DNA of 64,000 nt, from assembly GCF_000004075.3 (NCBI RefSeq), contig NC_026656.2, positions 22,144,607-22,208,606 on the forward strand, in the 5' to 3' direction. Shown here piece after piece: positions 1 through 11,341 of the stretch; within the stretch, counting starts at the first letter, position 1, and the number at the start of each line of letters is the position of its first letter. This stretch comes from Cucumis sativus (Eukaryota > Streptophyta > Magnoliopsida > Cucurbitales > Cucurbitaceae). A program made the position numbers and the translations under genes. Under the pieces are notes generated by a model. The model was not told the origin of the DNA. It saw only the letters and a program-made list of their open reading frames with translations, and searched no databases.

Positions 1-1139
1 ATCATCATTAAAGAATCTATTTTGTGGTTAAAACAGGGAGCCATATTTAGCATCGATGAGGTACTTGTACCTCCAAAGAGAATCTCTCCCAAATTGATAT
101 CTCCATATCCATTTTGCCAAAAGACTCTTGTTCCTTTCCTTCAAATTAGTCGATCCAAGGCCCCCTTCAGAAGTAGGGAATTCAACTTTTTGCTAATTAA
201 GAGAGTGAATACCTCTCTTATCATTATGTCCATTCTAGAGGAAGTTCCTAAGAAGTTTCTAAATCTAATCAACGCCGTTGGAAGAAATCTTAAATAGAGA
301 GTAAATATGTGGAACAATTGCTAAGTGTGGCTTAGATTTTGTGAGTTAACCTCCTTTGGAAATATAATTATGACTCTAATTATTTAGGCACTTTTCAATC
401 TTCTAAATGATGGGCGCCCAAAAAGAATAAGAGAATGGTTTGTTGTTAAGGGTTAAATCAAGATAAGTCAAAGGCCAGCCGTCAGCCTTATAGCCAAAAG
501 AAGCAGCCTTAGAAACAATTGATCCATAGTCTAAGTGTATGCCCATAAATTGACTACGAGTGGTTGATGCAAAAACCAGATGTTTGCTCAAAAGACTGGA
601 TAGCAAGCATTTCCTTATCCGCAAATTGTACATGAATAACCTGAAGCCGTAATTTCTGACAACAAAGTCCTCTATGTGATTAGTGTCTAACCCTTTCATG
701 AGCATTCTACTAAGGCAATCAACTACCAAGGTGAATAATAAAAGGGAACGGGTACTCCCCTGTCTAAGACCATGAGTGGCTTTGATCATTGATTCTTGCC
801 CCTAGGTTATCCATTGACAATAATGGAAAAGTTAGTTGTTGAAAAACAATCCATACTCCATCTTCTCCAAGTGTTGCCAAAACCCTTGACAACCATAATG
901 TTGTCAAGAAACTCTCAACCAACCATATCAAATATCTTCTCAATGTCAAGTTTAATTACCACAACTTTGGTTTTGGATCTAGCGTAGAGGTCAATCAGCT
1001 CGTTGGCAATTAGGGAGGCATCGACAATCTGCCACATAAGCAAATTGGTTCAGGGAAAATATATGAGGGAGAACTTTCTTTAACTTTTCTAGAGCACCTA
1101 GGCAATAACATTGTATAAACAGGTGGTAAGGCTAATCAG
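1..1139 (-). mobile_element. L1-type LINE, reverse transcriptase part, decayed (right half of a split copy)
   Basis: Read on the minus strand, this stretch carries plant L1-type reverse transcriptase pieces in order. Near 1000-1130 there is sequence like the family motif of residues 'ERLKKVLPH...NQ.AFV' followed by an 'ANELVD'-like piece. Positions 403-789 read KATHGLRQGSTRS, close to the family GLRQGDPLSP, then LFTLVVDCLSRML. Positions 22-297 read antisense as the downstream domain with KSLLAKWIWRY and SLWRYKYL. Stops and frameshifts are frequent, so it is dead. The same LINE resumes beyond the LTR element that interrupts it, at about 2542. Class is seen from motifs; the exact family is not determined. 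Confidence 0.85.
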
Positions 1140-1144
1140 CTTAT

Positions 1145-2536
1145 TATTAATATAATTAGATTATTCTTAGGAGATATTATTCTTAGGAGATATTATTTGA
1201 TATTATTTCCTTAAGTGTATTTCTCTATGGTTATATATAGCTTGTATCTCTATTAAGTAATAAATGAAATATAGATTGATTCCATAAAATCAACATGGTA
1301 TCAGAGCTATAGGGTTTTAAGTCTCCTTGTATTCTAGCCGTCACATCCCTGCACGTCTGCCTCCGTTGATTCGTCTGCCTCCGTTGATTCGTCGACGGAG
1401 GCAGAGCCATACCCATCAGTAATCAATACACATCATGTCTCCAAGTAATTCGCTCTGCCTCCTAGATCAAAATCCTCGTCTCTGATTCTGCTGCCGCCGC
1501 CACTACTCCTTCTGCCATCACTGCTCCTTCCGCCATCACTGCTCCTTCCATCCACCACAGTTCGTCGCACTCTCGACCCATATCCGCTCTCCATTCGTCC
1601 TCACTTAGATCTACTTGTGCGCACATTGCAAGCACCGATTTGTTCGTGCATCTCTGTTCGTGTCTTCGACTTCCAGATCCGTGTTTTATTTCATCTTTCG
1701 CCTTCGAATCATACTGTTCAAGATCAGACCGACCTGCCGCCGCCGCCCTTTACTCGTACCAGACAATCTCTTTAGATTGAAGACTCCCGATCCTGAAGAG
1801 GGTGAATCTTTGTTCAGATCCATGATCCACCGCTCCGCTCCACTCACAGCCGACGACGCACAGGTTCGGCTTTGTCCGCTCTCCATTTGTGAAGCTCGCC
1901 GTCATGAAACGCATCTTCTCTTTTTGCGAAGAACGCCGCAAAGTTCTCTATCTACTCAACCTCTCAGCTCTCTTCAGTTTTCGTTCTGTTCACCCAGATT
2001 TCCTGTTCAGTTTGATTCTGACTTGCTTTAGTTTAGTTCGTTCAGTTCCATTCTGATGACGAAACGCTCCTGCCCAATTCAGACCACGTTTTCATCCTGA
2101 TTTGATTCTACTTTGCTTCAGTTTTGCTCTTTCATTTTGCCCCCGGAGTTCTTGTTTCGTTCTTCCTAGGTTCTGTTATAGATCTCTATACGAGGATCTA
2201 TGTTTCTATCCCAGAAGTTCTTCGTTTCGCTCTTCGTGGGTTTGTTTTAGCCTAGAAGTTCTTTGTGTGTTTGTTCTTCGGGTTTTTTTATTCTATTCTA
2301 GATATATTGTTTCTTTTCTTAGTTCTTAGCAAACTCAAGTTTGTGATTTCAACCTTGAGTTTGAGGGAGGGTATTAATATAATTAGATTATTCTTAGGAG
2401 ATATTATTCTTAGGAGATATTATTCTGGAGATATTATTTGATATTATTTCCTTAAGTGTATTTCTCTATGGTTATATATAGCTTGTATCTCTATTAAGTA
2501 ATAAATGAAATATAGATTGATTCCATAAAATCAACA
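1145..2536 (+). mobile_element. Short non-autonomous LTR retrotransposon nested in the LINE
   Basis: The left LTR is 1145-1295 (151 bp) and the right LTR is 2372-2536 (165 bp). They agree throughout except for a 14-bp length difference near the 5' end, so the insertion is young. A primer-binding site matching initiator Met-tRNA, TGGTATCAGAGC, follows the left LTR at 1296-1307. A purine-rich tract (TTGAGGGAGGG) abuts the right LTR. A 5-bp target-site duplication, CTTAT, flanks the element at 1140-1144 and 2537-2541. The internal ~1.08 kb carries no recognisable gag or pol, so it is non-autonomous and must have moved with enzymes from a relative. The structure looks whole for such an element. 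Orientation follows the primer site. The LTR starts TA rather than the usual TG. Confidence 0.9.
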
Positions 2537-2541
2537 CTTAT

Positions 2542-2690
2542 GACCCCTAACCCTCTTGACATCAACTTTTTTAGCAATCAAGCAGATATAAGTCTTATTA
2601 AGATTGGCACTGACCTTCTTAAAAAAGCCTTAGAACAACTTGTTAATTTCATCCTTGAGAATGTTCCAATGCAGTAGCCTATGTCTAAAG
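2542..2690 (-). mobile_element. LINE reverse transcriptase, upstream piece of the split copy
   Basis: On the minus strand this reads residues like HWNILKDEINKLF, then KTYICLIAKKVDVKRVRGHK. This corresponds to the L1-type motif 'SLN.T.I.LIPKK....V.DYRPISL' that precedes the reverse transcriptase core. It continues directly into the LINE sequence at 1139 once the LTR element and one copy of its CTTAT duplication are removed. It is decayed, and the left boundary near 2690 is approximate. Confidence 0.75.
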
Positions 2691-2789
2691 GGCCACCAAA
2701 CAACATACATACAACTATTGCAAAAACATAAAACAGCAGTAAAGGTCAAATCACATCCTATAAGGCACACATAGTTTTAAATCAAACTT

Positions 2790-4990
2790 CTCAAATTCAA
2801 TAAACATTCCACCTTAACTCTCGCAAAACTTTCTGAACAATTCCTAGAGACGTTGCACCAATTGATCGTGCTCAGGACCACCGACATTCTTTGTTGGCTA
2901 ACAAACTTTATCCAAGGCCATCAATGCTCTGTCTTTGTCAACCACATTGACTTCATTCAAGGTCACCGACGATCGCTGTCAGCCTTAACCAATATATCCA
3001 TGGTCATCAACCTCTTTGTTGGCCCTAATTGATACTATCCAAGGCCACCAACCTCTTTTTTGGGTCCAACTGAGTCCACCAAGGGCTTTCTATTCTAAAC
3101 TCATAGCACCGAACCTAACTAAACCAGAGCCATTGAGGGTCATCTACAACATGTTATATGCTTAAAACTACATAGATAATGTTTTTTTTTAAATATAGAC
3201 AATTTCATTGAGAGATAATGGAGGGCCACCATTTGTTCCTCAGTTCTTCAGCTTCTGGAGGGCACACCACTTCCAAAGAAGCCTAGACTAATAGGGTTAA
3301 ATTTGTCTAATGCTCTTCTCGCTGAATTGTGGTTTCAGAGAAACCAACGGATTTTTCACAATATGGAAAGACCAAGACTAGAAATTCTTCTTTCCATGGA
3401 ACGAAACACGGAAGCTTGGTGTTCTTTAAATAAGAAATTTGTAAATTACTCCGTTCAAGACATTTGCCTCAATTGGGCAGTTTTCCTCTCCAAACCAATC
3501 CTTTAATCTTTGTTTTGGTGTCGTCGCCTGCTTCTATCAGACAGTTTTCCCTCCTCTTCGGCAGCCCTTCTTTGGAGCTTAGTTTTATAATTTGTTTTTG
3601 GATTTCACAGTAGCTGTTACGTTGAGCTCAGCTTTTTCGTCACTGGTGTTGTTTCTGTATTGCTTCTATTTCTTTGCATTTTACTCTGCCTCGGCCCTAT
3701 GTATTAAGCTGGACACATTTGATTATTATCCAGCTTTTTCGTCAATACTTAGTGTTTTAATTGGAATATGATGTTTTGGTGCCAAGGGAGTGTCAACCTA
3801 GTTAAGATGTCTGGGTACACCTTCTGATCCCGCCAGCTTTTTCCTCTTTAAGCTTCTTTATTACACTCAATGTATATCTCTCTTGTACTTTGAATTTATA
3901 TTATTACTAAAGAAGTTCGTCTCTGTTTAAAAAAAAACATTTGCACAGCATGCTTATATCAATAGACACTTGATAGCATTTCAGCGAATCATACAACATG
4001 GTTCCAACGGTTAGAGCACAACAGTCATGCTTAAAAGAGCCTTGCATTTCTTTTTATTTATTATATAATTGTTGTTGTATTTGTTTTTGTCTCTAGTATT
4101 CCACTCCCTTCCGGAGTTTGTTTTCCTTGAGCATTAGTTTCTTTTCATTTCATCAATAAAAGGTGTCTATTAATCTCTTGACATGGTAAAACACAGTTTT
4201 AAATGTTAGAACTTAGTTTGAAACGTTATCCAGAGACTGAATGAGTAATCTAACCAAATGTAACCTTAAACCTCAACTCAAGCACCTCAAACCAAGTCTA
4301 AACTACAGATAAAGTATATCCATGAATTAAAAACTAATTTCCACTACCTAGATCCAATTCAAAAGACTCTAAACGGAGTTCTAACAACAAAAACTCAACA
4401 AGAAAGACTCAAGTCCTTGCTGCAAGGTGACCGAATAGTTTCGGAACTATCCCAAATCTACAAATATCTAAAGAACCTTAAACTAGCTCAAAAAGAAGTT
4501 TAGATTGTTATACCCGCTGATTCATACCCAAAACAACCCTAATCCTGGTTAGTGTCGAATATGCTTAATCCTACCAGCCTATAACGAGCCGTAAAAAAGT
4601 GGCTAAATTAAATCCAACAATGAATAGGCGTCGAACCTCGCCGAAAGAGTGGAAAACGTCGCCGCCAAGGTGTTTAGAGCGTGTAGGTCTCTGAAATTGT
4701 CAACGTTGTGGGTTTCGCGTGGATGGTCACCACCGCAGAAGGATGGAAGCGCCGGCGTGGTGGAACTTCGAGTGTCGTGTGGTTAATGAAAAAGCACGCA
4801 GGTGAGGACAATAACGGGATGGCGGAGGAAGGTCTGTCCCAGTGGTGGCTGGAGAGAGGATGACTTAGGCGGTTGAAGCAACACGCAGAGAGGGAGAAGA
4901 AGATCTTGGTTAGGGTTTCCCGTTGCTTTTGCTTTTCCTTCCTCCTTTACTCTTTCTATTGAAACGAACAAACAAAATAAAACGAAAAGG
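2790..4990 (-). repeat. Duplicated promoter-like block, copy A (interrupted by a LINE 3' end)
   Basis: Two parts of this block match 8336-9490 in the same orientation. Part one, about 2790-3160, shares the 'aacattcca(c/g)cttaactc' start and a series of imperfect ~50-bp units built around 'tatccaaggccacc(a/g)ac'. Part two, about 4350-4990, shares 'tctaaacggagttctaac', 'ccttgctgcaaggtga' and a GC-rich stretch. Read on the minus strand, the end near 4920 looks like a plant 5' UTR, with 'AACCCTAACC' then CT-rich sequence. No gene follows it downstream on the minus strand except decayed LINE. I infer a duplicated gene-start region that has lost its gene, but a repeat family is also possible. Confidence 0.6.
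3185..3940 (+). mobile_element. L1-type LINE 3' end inserted in copy A
   Basis: The 3303-3506 frame reads NALLAELWFQRNQRIFHN, then EAWCSLNKKFVNYSVQDICLNW. This is the conserved C-terminal tail of plant L1 ORF2 proteins. It is followed by about 400 bp of untranslated sequence containing 'gtgtcaacctagttaagatgtctggg', a 3'-end motif that recurs near 13650, and by an A-run at about 3930. Only the 3' part is present, as expected for 5'-truncated LINE insertions. A second, shorter tail-like stretch, 'gagcattagtttcttttc' with an A-rich end, lies near 4125-4165. The left boundary is approximate. Confidence 0.75.
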
Positions 4991-4999
4991 GATTTCTAG

Positions 5000-5918
5000 G
5001 GTACTTAATAGAGCTCTAATCGGAAAACCATATATTTGTATTTTATGTTTCCATACCTATGATTCATTGGCAATTTTAAGTAAATGTTTACACATGTTTT
5101 ATATCATATATTTATACATGAGATTTACACAAATGAGATAACCTATTATTAATTTACTAATGATTATGTTTAAAATTTTAAATCTATAATTTTAGTATGA
5201 GAAAGAAAGTTAGTGTTCATGAAACGTCATATACATTATTTAATTTAATTCTACTTTTTAAATTGTAAAAATTAAATACATGATAGATATATAAAAAATT
5301 GTTTCCAAAATCTACACTATTCACATCATCAGAAATTTTCAGAAATAAAATATTGTTTACCAAATACAACTTTTCATAGATAGTAAAGGGGTGTTGTCAT
5401 AGATAGTAAAAGGGAGTTGACATGAATCATGATGATTCCCCTAGGAAATGAATTTTGAAGAGGTTTGCTATAAAAAAAGATGTGGAAAATGTTTGATTCT
5501 TTCTTATTATTCAATAATGTTTGCTCCCAAACCTAACATCAATGATACTGAAATAATGAATAATAAGAAAACAGTTCCAATGAAGTTTATTCCTTTCGAA
5601 GTGGTAATTTGAATTCTTCTAATGTACAGAAAGTAGATTCAAAGGAAATTAATAGCATAGTATTGAAACACATATCATGTTTTATTTTATCGTTAAACTA
5701 GAAGCCGGGTCGTGTAATTGTTATGCAATCAACTTTAGAAGCCAGTTACAGTCTATGTATGGTCAATGCAACTTTTTGCTGTTTGGGTTGATGACTTTAG
5801 AGAATCACGTTTGAATCTCTTCCTGGATGGTCATTTCCTCCTCACCGTGAATGTTCTTCGCTCCATCGTCAGCAAATAACTATGCAAATTTCATTGAATA
5901 AACCTGATGTATGAGAGC
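5000..5918. other. AT-rich spacer and TFIIA 3' flank
   Basis: No gene was found. The stretch is AT-rich, with short direct repeats near 5380-5420 where 'catagatagtaaa(a/g)ggg' occurs twice. The last ~200 bases before 5919 are presumably the 3' UTR and terminator region of the minus-strand TFIIA gene. Confidence 0.5.
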
Positions 5919-7509
5919 TTACTGTGACAGTAACTTTGAGTCACATGCTACTATTTTAATTCTTCCAACATTCTCACTGGAATCCTCATTTTTAAACGAC
6001 GCATCCTGCAAAATGAATGTCCAAACATTGTCGCAGAACCGATAGGTGTGTAGATGTCCCTGTTGCATGACAAGACAGTACGAGGACAAAGAAATTTAGA
6101 AATCACCAGAAAGAAAGTGTTCAAGACAAACAAAATGTCATGCATACGTTAACTATACTGCTAAAACATTGTTGTGTGATTATGATTTCATAATTTCTTT
6201 CAGAGCAATGGTCCTCGTACAATCTGTGTGTGTGTGTGTGATGAACTTTCAACTGAGTATCGTTAGAAAATCCAACATCCATAGAATTGAACATAGAACT
6301 TGAAAGCAATAGCTGTGGACTCACGAAGACTCATTGTAGAATCTGATATGGCCACCTCTCTAACAACAGGGATGACTTTGTCCCCAGATTCCAAAAACAC
6401 AGAACTACAAAGTTTATTCCAGATAAACTTTTCCAAGGAGCAATATTTCATAGGGAAAAACATTTCTAAAATCAAGAAACATCGAAGCAAGGAATAGAAT
6501 GAACAATACCAACCGAATCACCTAGAAATCAAAAGTTCCACCAAAGAAACACTACCATCTCTCAATACAAATGGTTTAATACCGTACACTGTTTCATTCC
6601 TATATCATGGTTCTATTCACTACATGGCAACCAAAAGACCGGGAGAATATCCACTATACTTTAGGTACTTAAGCACCTTGGAGAACTACATCCCAAAAGC
6701 TGGCTTTTGGGTGGAAGAGTCAAGCCACTTAAGTATCACATTGGTCAACTATTCTAACCAATGTGGGGCAACGGCGCCCCACACTACATTGGCTCCTAAC
6801 AATACCTTGTCCCCAAAAAGCCGACATCCAAGTGGCTAATCCAGTAATACTTCACTCAGCCATACATGGTCAGCACCCTCAGGCGACTCTACTCCAAAAC
6901 GTTGACAACCAGCTGTGATACAATTGTTTGGTACTTAAGCACCTTGAGAAACCACACACCAAAAGTCAGCTATTGGGGTGGAAGAGCCAAGTCACTTAAG
7001 TACCACATTGATCATCTCATTCTCACCATTCGACATATAAATGTGTAATGTGTTATTGACAAAATAATTTGGCTCGAGTTCTAGACATGCACTAGAGCAC
7101 AAACAGAGAAATCTACGAGCAAGGCAAACACAACCGATTCCTCTTATCAGTAAAAATATGTTTCAAATTTATAACGTTGACTTTATTTAGCAACATAAAT
7201 TTATAGCATTAAAGATTGTCAAGCCAAAAAAAAATACCTTGACAGTCACCTTGCTTTTCACTTGTGATTCCAGAGCCTCAGTCATCGACTGCAAATGCAG
7301 TAACAAATTAAATCAAACAAGACCTAAATTCTAAACACAAATAAAAAGTATACCGCATCTCCTAACAGCTTCGGCTATACCTTATCGAACTGGACAAGAA
7401 CCTGAATAGCAAGCTCGGGACTAAGAGTACCGTTCTGAACCATTTCGTCCAAAGTTTCAGTCAAACACATTCCGATCGTTGATCTGCGGTAGAGTTCAAA
7501 GGTTGCCAT
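5919..7509 (-). CDS. TFIIA-S: Transcription initiation factor IIA gamma (small) subunit
   Basis: Three coding exons join to 106 residues: 7381-7509 (43 codons), 7238-7288 (17 codons) and 5919-6059 (46 codons plus stop). The length equals what I recall for the plant protein. The start reads [20 protein letters not shown], the middle [17 protein letters not shown], and the last exon [20 protein letters not shown] through [12 protein letters not shown]. These are the N-terminal helical and C-terminal beta-barrel halves of the TFIIA gamma family. The protein pairs with the TFIIA alpha/beta chain, stabilises TBP on the TATA box, and acts in the nucleus. All introns are GT-AG. A clear 3' splice site, TATTTTGCAG, lies 22 bases upstream of the ATG, so there is a 5' UTR intron, and a first non-coding exon may lie in copy B near 9.0-9.48 kb. 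The reading frame is intact and identification is firm. Confidence 0.97.
6664..7045. repeat. Diverged direct repeat inside the large TFIIA intron
   Basis: A ~105-bp unit starting 'ggtacttaagcacctt' occurs at about 6664-6770 and again at about 6930-7045. Both copies contain 'caaaag(c/t)', 'ggtggaagag' and 'cacttaagta(t/c)cacattg'. Read on the minus strand, one end is 'CCCACATTGGTTAG', a string common at ends of plant LTR-type repeats. The copies are clearly related but differ at many sites. The class is unproven. Confidence 0.5.
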
Positions 7510-7569
7510 TCTTCTTCAGAAATCAAGATCTGCAAAATATTGAAGCTCTTTAGCTAAGATAGAAACTCT

Positions 7570-8335
7570 AGTTTTGCTTTTTTTTTTCTTAAAAAAATGG
7601 TCAACTTTCATTGAAAATGAATGAAAAGAATACAAGAGCAAACAAAACCAGGCCATCAAAAAACAAGCCTTCTACAAGAAAGACTTCCAACTTAATAAAA
7701 TGTTACCAATGGAATCCCACAGAGAAATATGGAACCTCACCGAGGACCAAACATAGAAGGGTCCTTCTCTAAACCTCTAAAGTCTAAAAACTCTCTCGTT
7801 CCTTTCACCCCCAAAACCCCAAACTATGGCGTACACTCTGGAAAGCAACAAAAACCGACCTTTCTCTTTGAAAGGCGGACGATACAAGATATACTCCTTT
7901 TGATCATGGTACAGATCTTTCTCTGTCCAGCAATCTGGAAACCAAACTTCTGAAAGAAACAAGACCACACAAGCCTCACATATTAACAGTCCCAAAGCAG
8001 GTGGTTAAGGTTTCCTCTTCCTTCCAAAAAAGAATACAACAGGACGGTCCCATAAGCGTAGGCATCTTCTTAGCAAGCCCATCCAAGGTGTTCTTGCAAC
8101 CTATCAAAACCTGCTAGATAAAAAACTAGATTTTCTGTGGAATCTTTATCCTCCAAACCGCGCCAAAAACCAATATGCAACCATGGGAGGGGCCTAACAA
8201 CAATTTGAAGAAAGATTTACAAGAGAAGCCTTCAAAGGATTGGGCTTCCAAACACATCCCTCCTAAAAGTCACACTCATCGAGCAAAGAAAGGAAACCAT
8301 TGTCGTCGTTTCCCTATTGGATAAGTGACGACAGA
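7570..8335 (-). mobile_element. L1-type LINE 3' end, decayed
   Basis: On the minus strand, 7777-7995 encodes a piece ending VYAIVWGFGGERNERVFRL. This matches the 'W.LWGERN.R.F' region near the C-terminus of plant L1 ORF2. The low-coordinate end has the T-run and A-rich sequence expected for a minus-strand LINE tail (about 7570-7600). It lies in the likely 5' UTR intron of the TFIIA gene. Stops are frequent and the element is truncated. Confidence 0.65.
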
Positions 8336-9490
8336 ATCCAATAGAAAATGAATACAACTTCAATAAACATTCCAGCTTAACTCGCACAAAAAATTCTGAA
8401 TGGGATCCAATAGAAAATTAATACAACTTCAGTAAACATTCCAGCTTAACTCTCACAAAAAATTCTGAATGAATACCTCAAACACGTTGACCCCAGCTAA
8501 TCGTGCCCAGGCGCACCGACATGATTTATCCATTATCATCAACACTCTCCATCAACTTTGTTGACTTCATCCAACGCTACCAACGATCTCCATTGACCCT
8601 AACTGATATATCCAAGGCCAACGACCTCTTTTCCGGCTCCAACTGATATTATCCAAGGCCACCGATCTCTCAGTCAACGTGGGCCTAACTGACTAACTCC
8701 ACAAAGGGCCATCGACATTCTCAATAATTCTAATACTTTCCATTCTAAACTCTATGATATGTTTTATGCTTATGTGTTATGTTCTCTAACATTAATCATA
8801 CATATATTCAAACATCTACACAAATTCAATTGAAAAGGCTCTAAACGGAGTTCTAACTACTAAAACTCAACAAGACAACAGACTTGAGTCCTTGCTGCAA
8901 GGTGATAAAATAGTTACTAAACTATTTCAAACGTACAAAATGACTTCCAAGAATTAGAAACTAATCTAACGAACCTTGAACTAGTTAGAAAATAAATTTA
9001 GAGTGTTTACCCGCTAATTTTTACTCAAAACAACCCAAATCCGTGTTTGTTGGTGGTCGAATACCTGTATATAACGATCCCTTAAGAAGTGGGTAACTTA
9101 AATCCAGCCTTGAAACAATGGGTAAGTATCTAACCTTGACGAAAGGGAGGAAAGCGTCGCTTCCAGGGTGTTCAGACCGCGTGGATTTCCAGGGTGTCGA
9201 TGGTCACCGCCACTGGAGGATGTAAGCGCCGCCGTCGCTGGAACTACGAATCTCGCGTGGTTGATGAAGGCAGAAATGGGATGCCGGAGAGTGGTTCGGT
9301 CATTAGTAGTCGCTGCGAATCGTCATCGGAGAGAGGATTTCTTGGCCGGCTGAAAGTTCAAAGTGGGGGCTGTTCCACGCAAAAGAGAGGGAGAATTAAT
9401 TTTGTTAGGGCTTTCTACATTCCTTTTTTTCTCTTTTTTCTTTTCCTTTTTTCTTTTCTTTTTGCTTTCTTCCTTTCTTAAAACAAAATT
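8336..9490 (-). repeat. Duplicated promoter-like block, copy B, upstream of TFIIA
   Basis: This is the counterpart of 2790-4990. It contains the same 'tctaaacggagttctaac' and 'ccttgctgcaaggtga' strings and the same GC-rich stretch with 'gatggtcaccgcca'. At its low-coordinate end it has an internal tandem duplication of 69 bp (8336-8404 and 8405-8473). Read on the minus strand, the region at 9400-9480 has a CT-rich tract and 'GCCCTAACAAAATTAATTC', which looks like a plant transcription start and 5' UTR. I infer that it supplies the promoter and non-coding first exon of the TFIIA gene at 7509. That is not shown directly. Confidence 0.5.
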
Positions 9491-10790
9491 CACAAAATAA
9501 TGAAAGTTGTAATAGTATATGTATGTATTTTTTATATATTTTTTCGTAATCCTTTATCAAATTAAAATTCAAAATATTTTGTTATAAATCTAAATATTTG
9601 TTATATCAAATGCATCTAACTTGTATGAGTGTCTTTTTAAATATCCAAACATGTATAATTTAGCTAATATAAAGATTAAACTCAAACTTTATTTTCACAC
9701 CTTACAATGCACGAAAAAGAAGTTTTTGTTAATTTGAAAGTTAATGGGTTATAATGGAATTTAAGTACTCAAGTTAATTCAAAATTAGTGCCTAATACAG
9801 GGCAAGGAGTTGTTGCAATCAATCATTGGTATGTTATTCATAGGTTTTTAATTATAATAGACTCAACTTGGCTACAAAAGCTTTGGGTGAGCAAAAAAAT
9901 TATTTACTTTTTATACCATAGATTTTATAAGCTAGAACTAACTAAGAAATGAAATAGAAACTCATTAAAACTATGAATTTATTCCTATAAGACGATTGAG
10001 TTAGATTGTCGATGATTGCTTTGACTTTCTCACCTTAATGGGATGATAAACAAGTTAAAATTTTGAGACTTTTATAAAATACAAAATGTAAAATAATAAA
10101 ACTTCGACATCTAAAATTGACATATATATATCGAACATATAATAGGAGTGAGCATGATAGACCGAAAAATCAAATTGTCCGATTAAATCAAAGTTGATTA
10201 GTTGGAAAAGAAAATGTCAGTGAAATAAATTTACAAGCGTTAGACCGACTAAAAACAAACTAAATGGATGTCGAAAAAATTGACTCAAACGGACAAATAA
10301 TTATCTTATATAGAAGATAAAAACAAGGGATAGTTGCAAATTTAGCAATTAAATTCAAATTAATTAAGTATATAGCACAATTTTAAAAAAATTACAAATA
10401 TAGCAAAATTTGTCAAATTTTATCAATGATATAAGTCAATCACTGATAGACCATGTTGCAAATATTGGTCTATCACTTGTATAACATATGAAGTCTATAA
10501 GCGATACAAATCTATCTTTTGCTATATTTATAATTTTTTTAAAATGTTGTTATATCTTTAATTATTATTGCTAAAATAGTCATCTATTCCAATTTCCTTC
10601 AAAACAAAAATACCTATTCCAGTGTATTTAAACTACTCATACAAAAATATTATTTATTTGGAAATTGAGATATACAACAAAAAAAAATTAAGTCTAGAGG
10701 ACAGCAAAATAGAAATGTGTTAAGAAGGGGAAAGAAAAGAAGTAAGATTGTGGAAAAGTAAATATAGTAGAAGCCAATCTCGCGGGTGCT
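9491..10790. other. AT-rich intergenic DNA between TFIIA and VPS52
   Basis: No gene was found. The only defined element is the inverted-repeat element at 10327-10592, described separately. The two flanking genes are transcribed away from this interval, so it should hold both promoters. No single TATA box stands out from the AT-rich background. Confidence 0.5.
10327..10592. mobile_element. MITE-like element with long terminal inverted repeats
   Basis: The left ~80 bases contain 'gatagttgcaaatttagc' and end 'ttacaaatatagcaaaa'. The right ~75 bases, reverse-complemented, contain a related series ending 'ttataaatatagcaaaa', including a shared 'ttttaaaaaaatta' run. The core has short repeats of 'tctatcac' and 'gtctata'. 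Long imperfect inverted repeats around a short non-coding core fit a Mutator-like MITE. No convincing target-site duplication was found, so the boundaries are approximate. Confidence 0.6.
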
Positions 10791-11341
10791 ACGTTGTTTA
10801 CGGATACACATGAACTGCTTCAACTTTTGCTCCTCCGATTAATCTAATCGAGCAATCTGTAAATTCAAATTCAATTCTTCAGACAAGAAACCCATTTCTG
10901 ATTCTCTCGACGACATTGAAGAAGTCACCGGCGTCCAGTTGTTTCCGTCGTTTCAGATCAATTTCGGAATTCTGGGACGCAACTGAGGAATTGGACAACA
11001 AAGAGGCTCCGCCGGCTCCGGCGTTCGAACCCTTCTCAGATCTGTAAAACCCTCACATTCCTACCCGATTCTTCCATCTCAAAACATATGCTACGCCTCG
11101 GGTCAGTGTGAATTTAGCTAGTATTTTTTCAGTGAAATGCAAATTTGCATTTGTACTTAAATTGATCTGTTTCCTTCTTTGATCTCGACTGTCGTTTGCT
11201 TACTTGGTGAACGATCAAGTGATCGTTAACTGTGAATGCAACAAGCTCCGACTTTGTATTTCCATGACCCGATTGGTTTGTTGTGAATCTAGATCCCGCT
11301 GGCGAACTGTCTGTTGAGCACACTTGGCCAATTCGGACGGT

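Noticed and set aside
1615-2031. 138-residue frame inside the short LTR element
   Set aside because: No gag or pol similarity; it is CT-rich leader-like sequence.
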